Below, piece after piece: positions 7,989 through 15,664 of a stretch of 64,000 nucleotides of DNA (position 1 is its first letter; each line of letters begins with the position of its first letter). Both the position numbers and the translations under genes were made by a program. Source of the DNA: Gp13-AA77 sp036521995 (lineage in GTDB: Bacteria; Acidobacteriota; Terriglobia; UBA7540); contig DATDGR010000166.1 in the NCBI GenBank assembly GCA_036521995.1, positions 1-64,000 of the forward strand, in the 5' to 3' direction. The notes beneath the pieces are model-generated. The model saw nothing but the letters and a program-made list of their open reading frames with translations. It searched no databases and had not been told where the DNA came from.

Positions 7989-10226
7989 TTACGGTTTGGG
8001 TGGCTGGAATTCCGGAACGCCGAACTGCCAAAGCAGGAAACTCCACTCGTCAGCAAACTGATCTTCGGCTTGCGCTCTGGTTGCGCCCATGGTGCCGTGG
8101 CCGCCCGCGTAATCGACGCGCAGGAGGACCGGCTTACCACTCGAGGTCGCCGCCTGCACGCGCGCCGTCATCTTGGCCATTTGCCACGGATCAACCCGCG
8201 GATCGTTCATGCCGGTCTCGAACAGGACCGCCGGATAGGCCGTTTCGTCCTTGACGTGGTCATACGCGCTCATGCTATAGAGCGCCTTGAAGCCGGCCGC
8301 GTTCTTAACGCTGCCCAACTCAGGAATGTTCGTCTCACCATTCTGCGTCTCTTCAAATCGCAAGGTGTCCGACAACCCGACTTTGTCAATGGCCGCAGCG
8401 AAGAGGTCGGGCCGCGACGTAAACGCCCGCCCGATAAGGATGCCGCCGGCACTCACGCCTTCGCCCGCGAGGCGCGCGGATGAGGTGTATTTCTGGTCGA
8501 TCAGGTACTGGGCGCAAGCCATAAAGTCAAGCCAGGTGTTGGGCTTAGTGAAACCTTTACCCGCTAGGTGCCACTCTTCCCCATACTCACCGCCACCGCG
8601 CGCGTGGCAGACCGCGTAGACCGCGCCCTTTTCGTACCACGCAAGTTCCGTCGGCTCAAAGTACGGAGAAAATGAAATGCCGTACCCGCCGTAGCCCTCG
8701 AGCAGAGTCGGATTTGACCCATCCAACTTCATGCCCTTCGGGTAAACGATGGAGAGCGGCACGAGCGTCCCATCGTAGCTGCGGGCTTTCACTTCCACTG
8801 ACTCAATGCTCGTGGGGTCATCGTAGGGACCGGTGGGCTGAAGTTTCGTGTCGGTCACCCGGTTCGTCTCGGGATCATAAGCGTAAATCTTGAACGCTTT
8901 GGTCCAAGAGGCCAGGTAGAGTAGCGCGCCCGGCAGGCGGGGATCGGTGCCTACGTAAGCAGCACCCTTGAAAGGCAGCGCGACCTCTTCCACCTGGGGA
9001 TGGGATCCGTACGGGACGCGCAGCACGCGGCCGATGCCGCCGTCGAGCACTTGCACGTAGAGGGCGTCCTGGGCGGGGTTTATCCCGGTAACCACAGCTT
9101 CGCCGGGCTGAACGATCGTTTCCGCTGAAGCCAGATCGGGCTTCCGGGCGTCTATACGGATGATCTTGTAGCGCGGAGCGTCCTTGTAGGTCAGCAGGTA
9201 GAGATCATCGCCGTGCACCGCGATGCTCGTCACGCCGTCCGCAAAATCGGCCACCTTTCGCCACGACGAGTTCGATTTGCCGATAGAGTCGACAGGCTCG
9301 ATGTAGTAGGCGCTGTTCGGCGTGACGCTCCCATTGAGCAGGCCCAAGGCGTAGCGTGAGCCCGGTTGTGTTTGAACGGAGGCAATCAGGCTGGGGTCCA
9401 CCTCAATGGATGGCACCACACCGTAGCCGAACACCGGCTGGTCCTTTTCGGGGTCCGTTCCCAAAACGTGGAGATACGCGCGGAACTTCTGCCTGACTTC
9501 GGCGGCGGGGGCGCCGGGCGGCAGTTTTTGAAGCCGGCCATAAACGAAGGAGCGATTATCGGGCAACCAGTTGGGATACCATGCCTCGGCGCCCACCTGG
9601 GTGATGACGTCGCCGGTGTCCCGCCCTGTAGCCACCTCAATGACGTGCAACTCTCCGTGAAGCTCGTCTCCGCCGGGCACGATACCGAGCGCACTATACT
9701 CACCATTATCGGACACCGCGTTGCCAGTGATGACGTTCCTGCCCTTGCCTTGGTCGGCGAGGGTGAGTGTGACCTTCTCGGGATCGACCAGAAGCTCGTC
9801 CTGGCCCGTCAGCCCTCGGCGCAGGTAAAGTTTTTCGACATCCTCCCCCGGCAGTTGCTTCCCAATGAGGTAAAGATCGCCCGGCAGCCGTCCCGCCTCC
9901 ACGTGCGGAACCGACTGATCGAGTTCGCGGATGCGCGCCAGGAGCTGCTTCCGGCCAGGGATGTTCGCCAGCACCGCCCGCGTGTAGTCGTTTTGGGCCT
10001 TCATCCACGCCTGCACTTCCGGATCGTTGAGATTTTCCATGTAGCGGTAGGGGTCTACGACTTTGGTCCCGAAGTAGTCGTCGGTCACCGGTCTCACGGG
10101 TGCCACCGGCGGCTTAGAGGGCGGAGGAGGCGAATTGACAGACTGCGACCGGAGAGAGCGTGACCGCGGGATGGACAGGACCACGACGGAAGTGAGCACG
10201 CAGCAAAGAAGTCGGCTTGATCTCAT
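7989..10226 (-). CDS. exported prolyl oligopeptidase, S9A family (copy 2)
   Basis: Paralogue of the 708-2930 peptidase, 745 residues, with the same signal-propeller-hydrolase layout. The inferred triad is Ser592 (in GEGVSAGG, with Val replacing a Gly of copy 1), Asp675 and His710. The start at 10226 is chosen over an upstream in-frame ATG at 10460 because it begins a clean signal peptide (SSRLLCCVLTSVVVLSI), aligns with copy 1, and has GGAG about 7 nt upstream. Sequence near His710 is three residues longer than copy 1. Divergence between the copies is substantial in the propeller, so they may differ in specificity. Confidence 0.93.
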   Translation of the reverse strand: MRSSRLLCCVLTSVVVLSIPRSRSLRSQSVNSPPPPSKPPVAPVRPVTDDYFGTKVVDPYRYMENLNDPEVQAWMKAQNDYTRAVLANIPGRKQLLARIRELDQSVPHVEAGRLPGDLYLIGKQLPGEDVEKLYLRRGLTGQDELLVDPEKVTLTLADQGKGRNVITGNAVSDNGEYSALGIVPGGDELHGELHVIEVATGRDTGDVITQVGAEAWYPNWLPDNRSFVYGRLQKLPPGAPAAEVRQKFRAYLHVLGTDPEKDQPVFGYGVVPSIEVDPSLIASVQTQPGSRYALGLLNGSVTPNSAYYIEPVDSIGKSNSSWRKVADFADGVTSIAVHGDDLYLLTYKDAPRYKIIRIDARKPDLASAETIVQPGEAVVTGINPAQDALYVQVLDGGIGRVLRVPYGSHPQVEEVALPFKGAAYVGTDPRLPGALLYLASWTKAFKIYAYDPETNRVTDTKLQPTGPYDDPTSIESVEVKARSYDGTLVPLSIVYPKGMKLDGSNPTLLEGYGGYGISFSPYFEPTELAWYEKGAVYAVCHARGGGEYGEEWHLAGKGFTKPNTWLDFMACAQYLIDQKYTSSARLAGEGVSAGGILIGRAFTSRPDLFAAAIDKVGLSDTLRFEETQNGETNIPELGSVKNAAGFKALYSMSAYDHVKDETAYPAVLFETGMNDPRVDPWQMAKMTARVQAATSSGKPVLLRVDYAGGHGTMGATRAQAEDQFADEWSFLLWQFGVPEFQPPKP

Positions 10227-10317
10227 GAGTGGCTCCTCACGGAAAAGTGGGCCGATTGTGCCACCAGCCGCCAGCCACGTCAAGAAATAGATTCTGGCTT
10301 GGGAATCCCCCGATTGG

Positions 10318-10350
10318 CCGGGTGGCGCATACATCGTTTTGTGATGTATG
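10318..10350 (+). repeat. REP-like hairpin, left
   Basis: GGGTGGCG is followed by an 8-bp stem, CATACATC (10328-10335) with GATGTATG (10343-10350), and a 7-nt loop. The same sequence, inverted and with one extra loop base, lies at 12477-12508. Such paired palindromes are typical of REP elements mobilised by RAYT proteins, and a RAYT gene lies between the two. Confidence 0.65.
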
Positions 10351-10371
10351 TCCTTTAGGGCCCATGGGCCC

Positions 10372-10594
10372 GCGAAACCCCATGAAAATGGCCTCGGGTT
10401 AAGATGACTGCGGCCGGGAGCGGTGAGGTCGTCGTCGCAGTGGAGAAGTTGAGGCCGCATGTATGTCTGATCCGGAGCGTGCGTGTTGAGCGAATAATTG
10501 GGCGTCGTGGACTCCCGGGTGGGAGCGGCGATAGCCCGCGACCCTGCTTAAAGAACCTTGGGCACGCTCTCCGCTCTGGCCCGAAGGAGAAGCG
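10372..10594 (+). ncRNA. possible IS110 bridge-RNA region
   Basis: IS110-group elements encode a structured bridge RNA in the non-coding left end upstream of the transposase. The 220-odd bases between the palindrome GGGCCCATGGGCCC (10358-10371) and the transposase start are gene-free and of suitable length. I could not fold the sequence or locate donor- and target-binding loops, so this is positional inference only. Confidence 0.3.
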
Positions 10595-11872
10595 ATGTCT
10601 TACCGGATAGCAGGAATCGATGTGCATAAGCGGATGTTGGCGGTGGTGGTTTCGGAAGTGGAGGTTTACGGCGAGTATTCGTTTGAGCGCCGAACGTTTG
10701 GGACCAGCCCGGCGCAACTGCGCTCCCTGGCCGCTTGGCTGCTCGAACAACAGGTAGAAGAAGTGGTGATGGAATCTACGGCGCAATACTGGAAGCCGGT
10801 CTGGGGAGCACTGGAGAGGGACTGGCAGCCCCTCTGCCGGAAGCGGGAAGGAGCCCGCCCGACCTCGGGAGCGTTGCATCTGGCGCAGGCGAAGTCGAAC
10901 CGCGCCCCGCGGGGGCGCAAGAACGATTTCGCGGATGCCGAGCGCTTGGTCAAGCGGTTGGTGGCCAACGAACTGATCTTGAGCCTGGTCCCCGATCCCG
11001 AACAGCGTTTGTGGCGGACGGTCATGCGCACCAAGTATCAGATGCGGTGCAATCAAGGGCAAGTCCACAACCGCTTGGAAGCCTTGTTGGAGGAGGCGCA
11101 GATCAAGTTATCCAGTCTGGTCTCCGATCGGCTCGGTGTCAGTGGACGCCGCATGCTGAAGGCCCTGGCGGAGGGGGAGACGGATCCCGCAGCCTTAGCC
11201 GTCCTCGCCGATCATCGCTTGCGGGCCACCCCCGAGCAGTTGCGCGACGCGCTGGGTGCCTGCCAGGACCTTCATCCCCTGTACCGTAGCCTGGTGAAGA
11301 GGGCCTTAGAGGAATGGCAGAGCTTGGAAATGCAGATTCGCCAACTGGAGGAAGAGATGGCCGCTCTGCTCCGCTCGCATCAAGACCAGGTGCAGCGGTT
11401 GAGCGAGGTTCCCGGCTTGGGGGTCAATTCCGCGCAACAGATCATCGCGGAAGTGGGCGCCACGGCCGCCACCTTCCCTTCCGCCGGGGAACTCTCCTCC
11501 TGGGTAGGGGCCTGCCCCGGCGATGACGAAAGCGCGGGAGTCAATTCCAGTACCCGCTCTCCGAAAGGTAACCGTCACATGCGGCGCATTCTCAACCAGG
11601 CGGCCAACGCGGCGGTCAAAGTCAAAGGCAGTATCTTCGCCCTCCTCTACCGGCGGCATGTGACGCGCCTGGGCCACAACGTCACTATCGGGATCATTGC
11701 CCACCGACTTTGTCGTCTGATCTGGAAGATTCTGCACCAAGGCGTCCGCTACGAAGAACGTGGCGACGCAGTTAGCGAGAAGTCTCTGCGACAGCGCACG
11801 AAAAGGATGATTCGGGAATTGCGGAGCCTCGGCTACCGCATCGAACTCCTGGGTTCCCCGGCCGGCTCATGA
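10595..11872 (+). CDS. IS110-family transposase (DEDD recombinase)
   Basis: Transposase of 425 residues. The N-terminal RuvC-like domain carries the full DEDD set: Asp9 in GIDVHK, Glu60 in VMEST, and Asp111 and Asp114 in NDFADAE. A central coiled region follows, then the Transposase_20 domain with VPGLGVNSAQQIIAEVG, SSWVGACPG and a downstream GNRHMRRIL block; Ser313 in the DESAG segment is the likely catalytic serine. The frame is intact, so the element may be active. It lies beside a REP hairpin and a RAYT gene, and some IS110 elements (IS621) are known to target REP sequences. Confidence 0.93.
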   Translation: MSYRIAGIDVHKRMLAVVVSEVEVYGEYSFERRTFGTSPAQLRSLAAWLLEQQVEEVVMESTAQYWKPVWGALERDWQPLCRKREGARPTSGALHLAQAKSNRAPRGRKNDFADAERLVKRLVANELILSLVPDPEQRLWRTVMRTKYQMRCNQGQVHNRLEALLEEAQIKLSSLVSDRLGVSGRRMLKALAEGETDPAALAVLADHRLRATPEQLRDALGACQDLHPLYRSLVKRALEEWQSLEMQIRQLEEEMAALLRSHQDQVQRLSEVPGLGVNSAQQIIAEVGATAATFPSAGELSSWVGACPGDDESAGVNSSTRSPKGNRHMRRILNQAANAAVKVKGSIFALLYRRHVTRLGHNVTIGIIAHRLCRLIWKILHQGVRYEERGDAVSEKSLRQRTKRMIRELRSLGYRIELLGSPAGS

Positions 11873-11920
11873 GACGTATTTTCGACCCTGCGACCTTCAG
11901 AACGAGAGTAAAATGCGCCC

Positions 11921-12463
11921 GTGAGCCGCCAGCACCATTACTACGGCGCGAACCCTCTCCACTACATCACCACGAGCACTTATCGACGCGCCCCGGTCTT
12001 TGACTCGGAGCGATTCAAACTCAGGTTCACGAGCACGTTCGACCAGCTCAGGACGGAACCAGGCTTCAAGATCAACGGCGATGTTCTCATGCCTGAGCAT
12101 TGTCGCCGGCTGATCTGGCCCTCCGAGCACGCCAATCCCTCCAGAATCATGCAGACAGTTGAAGAACGCACCGCCAAGTTCATTCTCAAGAACCTGCGGG
12201 AGAACCTGCAGTGCCGCAAAATGCTTGGGCGATTCCGGCTTCCGGCCAGCGTACACCATCACGCCAAGGATCGGGTATGGCAGCGCAAATTCTATGACCT
12301 GAATATCTGGAGTGAGAAAAAGCGACTAGAGAAACTCAACTACATGCACAACAATCCGCTAAAGCGAGGGCTGGTGAATGACCCTGGGGAGTGGCCATGG
12401 TCAAGTTGGAGGTTCTACAATCTGGGAGATGCATCCACCCTGTCGATGGATCCGATGCCGTGA
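11921..12463 (+). CDS. REP-associated tyrosine transposase (RAYT), HUH motif altered
   Basis: Y1 HUH-type single-strand nuclease of the IS200/IS605-like Transposase_17 family, 180 residues, starting at GTG 11921. The N-terminal HHYYG and YITTSTYRRAPVF blocks, the VLMPEH strand and the YMHNNPLKRGLV helix (likely catalytic Tyr141) with WPWSSWRFY are all typical. The second histidine of the metal-binding HUH motif is missing: the expected H-x-H is H60-C-R62, explicable by a single CAC-to-CGC transition. Metal binding should be impaired, so the protein may be inactive although the frame is open. Inverted REP-like hairpins bracket the region. Confidence 0.88.
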   Translation: MSRQHHYYGANPLHYITTSTYRRAPVFDSERFKLRFTSTFDQLRTEPGFKINGDVLMPEHCRRLIWPSEHANPSRIMQTVEERTAKFILKNLRENLQCRKMLGRFRLPASVHHHAKDRVWQRKFYDLNIWSEKKRLEKLNYMHNNPLKRGLVNDPGEWPWSSWRFYNLGDASTLSMDPMP

Positions 12464-12476
12464 CCTGCTGAGTTCG

Positions 12477-12508
12477 CATACATCACAAAGACGATGTATG
12501 CGCCACCC
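12477..12508 (-). repeat. REP-like hairpin, right (inverted)
   Basis: A 9-bp stem GCATACATC/GATGTATGC flanked by CGCCACCC is the inverted counterpart of the left hairpin at 10318-10350, differing by one loop base. It begins 13 bp after the RAYT stop and ends 8 bp before homology to the peptidase genes resumes at 12517, so it marks the right boundary of the inserted unit. Confidence 0.65.
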
Positions 12509-12516
12509 ATCGGCGG

Positions 12517-12987
12517 CGGTCCTTCTGTTCAATCTCATTGGCCGGCGCGTCCGGAGTGAGCTCTTGCCGCCTTGGGTAAAGGAATGAGCGGTTGCCTGGC
12601 AGCCAGGTTGGACCGCCTTCTCCCCAGGCGCGGGCGATCACATCACCGGCCTCCCGTCCGGAAGTGGTCTCGAAGACGTGCAGTTCATCATCCCTCTCGG
12701 CACCGCCGGGGGCGACACCGACGACCACGTATTTGGCATCCGGAGACGGAGCGACATCCAGGATGGCGTTTACACCTTTGCTGTGGCTGGAACCGGTGGA
12801 TTTCACTTTTTCGGGATCGACCAGGAGCTGGTCCTCGCCAGTCAGGCCGCGACGCAGGTAAAGCTCCTGAATGTCTTCAGCGGGAAGACGCTTCGGGATC
12901 AGACTGCGACAGGAGAGAGCGTGAGCGCGGGATGGACAGGACCACGACGGAAGTGAGCACGCAGCAAAGAAGTCGGCGTAGTCTCAT
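12517..12987 (-). pseudogene. wrecked third prolyl oligopeptidase gene
   Basis: Bases 12517-12895 match 2191-2569 of peptidase copy 1 without gaps, while 12901 to about 13020 match the signal-peptide and upstream region of copy 2 (from 10139). The junction deletes about 100 codons of the N-terminal part. The start at 12987 (MRLRRLLCCVLTSVVV) runs into a stop after about 28 codons. The downstream two thirds, with the catalytic domain, are missing and replaced by the REP-bounded element. It is a chimera of two paralogues, or the remains of an ancestral third gene. Confidence 0.85.
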
Positions 12988-13026
12988 AGATGGCTCCTAA
13001 GTGGGGCTGATTGTCCACTGGATGCG

Positions 13027-13884
13027 GGCCACGTCAAGGAACGAATCCGCCTGGTCCTGGTCGGGCGCGCGCTAGCTACGCGCCCCTCGCGTTTATGGCT
13101 TGACATGCCCCTTTCGGTCCGATATCTTTGTTATGCTTAACTATGAAGTATAATAGATCAGGTGAAGAGGGCTGCGAGCGCTGATAACGGGAGCGCAGGG
13201 CCGGTCAGGAAGCCTTTTAGAATCAGTGCAACTTTCAAGGGGAGCGAGCGGTGCGAGTCTTGGACCGAATTTGAGTCATGCCTAATAAAATCAATGAGAT
13301 AAACCGCCATGACGAGAGCGGCCAAGGCGGGGCGAAATCAAACATTCGAATTTTGAACGAACGAACCCATCATCTTGCAGAAAACAAACGGCTTACCATT
13401 TTCTGAATTATCGGAACCCCAGCGACTGATTGAAAGCAAATGGTTTAGGCACATAAACCCAGCGACTTTATGGTAATAAGCGTCTTAGTCTCGAAAGCGT
13501 TGCCGCTGGGCTCGGGGAGATCCATGGATATAATTGAAACTAAATGGCTTAACGATCTGTATCTCAGGATGTCCCAGGATATCGTTGAAAATAAAGGTTA
13601 TAATCGACTGTAACGGCCCTGTGATCTGCTTTTAAGGCAAAAATCGGTCTCGCATCACAAACCCGCCGCTCAGATTGCCGCTACGTCAATTGACTGTCCG
13701 TTGACCAAGCGGCCCTCAGGGCGGGACAGGAAGAACACCACCTCCGCGACCTCGTCGCTGTCTCCGAGCTTTCCGAAAGGATGAGGCACGGTGAGGCGCT
13801 GCCGCGTACATCGCCCGCGTTGGCTGTGCTCCTGGATGGTGGCTGTCGCGCGAACGCTCGGGTGTCTGATCCGGCTTGCGGTCG
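13027..13884. repeat. long direct repeat, copy B
   Basis: Second copy of the segment at 2978-3836, same orientation, offset about 10,047 bp, and nearly identical in the parts compared. It ends at the CTTGCGGTCGTGC junction, after which the sequence diverges and a glycine-zipper gene follows. The TTGACA promoter is kept (around 13100), but the palindrome and the 51-codon frame are damaged. With copy A it brackets the TonB receptor, peptidase 2 and the IS110/RAYT unit, which makes it a substrate for homologous deletion of about 10 kb. Confidence 0.85.
13670..13796 (-). pseudogene. remnant of an SDR oxidoreductase C-terminus (copy B)
   Basis: The minus strand reads PHPFGKLGDSDEVAEVVFF and then GRLVNGQSIDVAAI before a stop, which is the typical last 40 residues of a short-chain dehydrogenase. 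No Rossmann core or YxxxK region lies upstream, so only the tail remains. This copy is less decayed than copy A at 3623-3749. Confidence 0.6.
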
Positions 13885-14050
13885 TGCAACCCCCTAACCC
13901 GCGCCCGAATCCAACGCCATGGGCTGGGCCGCGGTCTCTTCTGGTCTTGCGCTTGCGAGTCACAGAGAGTGGATGTATAGTGGCATCAGAGGAAGGCACG
14001 GGTCGCAACAGCGTTGCCGGACGTTTCCTCGGCGGTTTGAGGAGGCAAGA

Positions 14051-14917
14051 ATGAAGCGAGCAATCCATCTCTTACTGAGCGGAATCTTCCTGATCGGCGC
14101 CCTGCCAGTTTTCGCCGCGCCCCAAGACAGTGCGGCGCCGCCGAGTAGCCCTGCACCACAGGCCAGCTCGACACAGAATGGGTCGGATGGGCAGAAGGCC
14201 GCTGCTTCCACAGCCCCGCAGCTTACTCAGAGCGCTTCTCAAGTTCCCTTCGATCCCACTAAGCAACCGCTGGTGCTTCCTGCCGGAAGCGTGCTGCACG
14301 TCCGGCTGACCACCACGCTTACCTCGAAGACCAACCAATCGGGTGATCCCTTTACGGGGATGGTCACGCAACCGGTGGTGACCGGCGACAAGACGCTGGT
14401 GCCGGAGGGAAGCTTGGTGCAAGGTCACGTGAGCATGGTGAAGTCGTCGGGACGGGTCGCCGGACGCGCCTCCATGCGCGTTGTACTCGACAAGATCAAC
14501 ACCCCCGATGACGTGAACTACAACCTGGCCGCTTCCCTTCAGGATCTTTCCACTTCAACCTGCACCAAGGGTATCGGTGACAATGAGGGCACCGTCGAGG
14601 GCTGCGGCAAGAGCAAGAAGAGCGCCGCGGAAGGGGCGGCCATCGTGGGCGGCATCGGCGCCGCCACCGGGGCAAGCATTGGCGCCACCCAGGACATGAT
14701 CTGCCGATACTACGGCTGCCCGGGCCAAAACCCGAACATCGGCTTGGACGCCGCCTATGGAGCCGGAATCGGCGCGGGGACGGCTCTGCTTTATAGCCTT
14801 TTGAAGCATGAGAAGCAGGTGGTTCTGGTGTCGGGCTCTGACCTCACCTTCGTCGTGAATCACACGGTCGAAGCCGCTCCTCCAGCCACTACGGCGAGCG
14901 CTTCCGAGCAACCGTAA
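14051..14917 (+). CDS. exported glycine-zipper protein of unknown function (tandem paralogue 1)
   Basis: The ATG at 14051 has a strong GGAGG 5-10 nt upstream and opens a signal peptide (HLLLSGIFLIGALPVFA), giving 288 residues. A Pro/Ala/Ser-rich linker precedes a beta-rich domain (VLPAGSVLHVRLTTTLTSKT, then LVPEGSLVQGHVS) that resembles the outer-membrane-facing part of TrbI/VirB10-like proteins. Glycine-zipper segments (AAIVGGIGAATGASIGA, AAYGAGIGAGTALL) then suggest membrane association. The next gene, 15 bp downstream, encodes a paralogue, so this is a tandem duplication and probable operon. A structural envelope role is inferred. Confidence 0.8.
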   Translation: MKRAIHLLLSGIFLIGALPVFAAPQDSAAPPSSPAPQASSTQNGSDGQKAAASTAPQLTQSASQVPFDPTKQPLVLPAGSVLHVRLTTTLTSKTNQSGDPFTGMVTQPVVTGDKTLVPEGSLVQGHVSMVKSSGRVAGRASMRVVLDKINTPDDVNYNLAASLQDLSTSTCTKGIGDNEGTVEGCGKSKKSAAEGAAIVGGIGAATGASIGATQDMICRYYGCPGQNPNIGLDAAYGAGIGAGTALLYSLLKHEKQVVLVSGSDLTFVVNHTVEAAPPATTASASEQP

Positions 14918-14932
14918 ATTGCCGAATTCACG

Positions 14933-15613
14933 ATGCACCGCCTCGCACGCATATCCAGCGCGCTGCTCTTGGGTACGGTGGGCATGCTGCCGCTGGCGGC
15001 CGCCGACAGCACGGACAGCATCACGATTCCGGCGGGCACTTCCCTCGAAGTCGAGCTTACCAGCACCGTCAGCAGCAAGACCAACCAGACCGGCGACCTA
15101 TTCACCGGCAAGGTGACGGAACCCATCATTAATCACGGCGAGGAAGTTGTTCCGGAAAGCAGTACGGTGGAAGGCCACATCACTTTTATCAAACCGCCCG
15201 GGCGTGCGAAAGGCAGGGCCGAGATGCGCCTGGTGCTCGATTCCATCAAGACACCGGACGGTCAGAGGTACATGATCGCGGCCGCGCTCCAGGGCGCCAA
15301 GGGTCCTGAGGGCACGACCGTGAAAGACGAAGGCACGGTGGAGGGGCCTGGCAAGGATACCAAGAAGGGTGCGGAGGAGGCTGGTATCGGGGCCGCAGCC
15401 GGGGCAGGTGTTGGGGCTATCGCCGCCGGTGGCAGCGGGGCCTTGTACGGCGCCGCCATCGGCGCCGTCGTGGGCGTGGTCCATACGCTGGCCAAGCATC
15501 ACGGGGATGTTGTGCTCGACCCCGGCACCGACATGTCGTTCTTGATTCCTCGTACCGTCACGGTCGCCAAGTCCACAACTCCTGAGCCGATGCTTGTTCC
15601 CAACGCGCACTAA
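14933..15613 (+). CDS. exported glycine-zipper protein of unknown function (tandem paralogue 2)
   Basis: A 226-residue paralogue of the preceding protein. A signal peptide (ISSALLLGTVGMLPLAAA) leads into the same beta domain (ITIPAGTSLEVELTSTVSSK, VVPESSTVEGHIT, AEMRLVLDSIKTPDG). A charged EGTVEGPGKDTKKG segment follows, then a glycine-zipper stretch (GAAAGAGVGAIAAGGSGA). It lacks the Pro/Ser linker and the Cys-containing insert of its neighbour. The 15-bp gap implies co-transcription. Function is unknown. Confidence 0.8.
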   Translation: MHRLARISSALLLGTVGMLPLAAADSTDSITIPAGTSLEVELTSTVSSKTNQTGDLFTGKVTEPIINHGEEVVPESSTVEGHITFIKPPGRAKGRAEMRLVLDSIKTPDGQRYMIAAALQGAKGPEGTTVKDEGTVEGPGKDTKKGAEEAGIGAAAGAGVGAIAAGGSGALYGAAIGAVVGVVHTLAKHHGDVVLDPGTDMSFLIPRTVTVAKSTTPEPMLVPNAH

Positions 15614-15664
15614 GTCGTGGTTGCGAAAGCGGGCTTCGCCGCCATCGAACCTGCCGCTCAGCGC

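Larger units (their letters stand above)
10318..12508. mobile_element. REP-bounded composite element: IS110 plus RAYT
   Basis: A 2.2 kb segment is delimited by near-identical inverted sequences of about 31 bp (10318-10350 and 12477-12508), each itself a hairpin with arms CATACATC and GATGTATG preceded by GGGTGGCG. Inside are an IS110-family transposase gene and a REP-associated tyrosine transposase gene. Outside, the left flank is the upstream region of peptidase copy 2 and the right flank is the broken peptidase copy 3. My reading is a REP-RAYT-REP unit into which an IS110 element inserted. The exact IS110 ends are not resolved. Confidence 0.6.

Noticed and set aside
10358..10371. GGGCCCATGGGCCC palindrome as a regulatory site
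   Set aside because: Lies inside the mobile element next to the REP hairpin; more likely part of the IS110 end, without a regulated gene.
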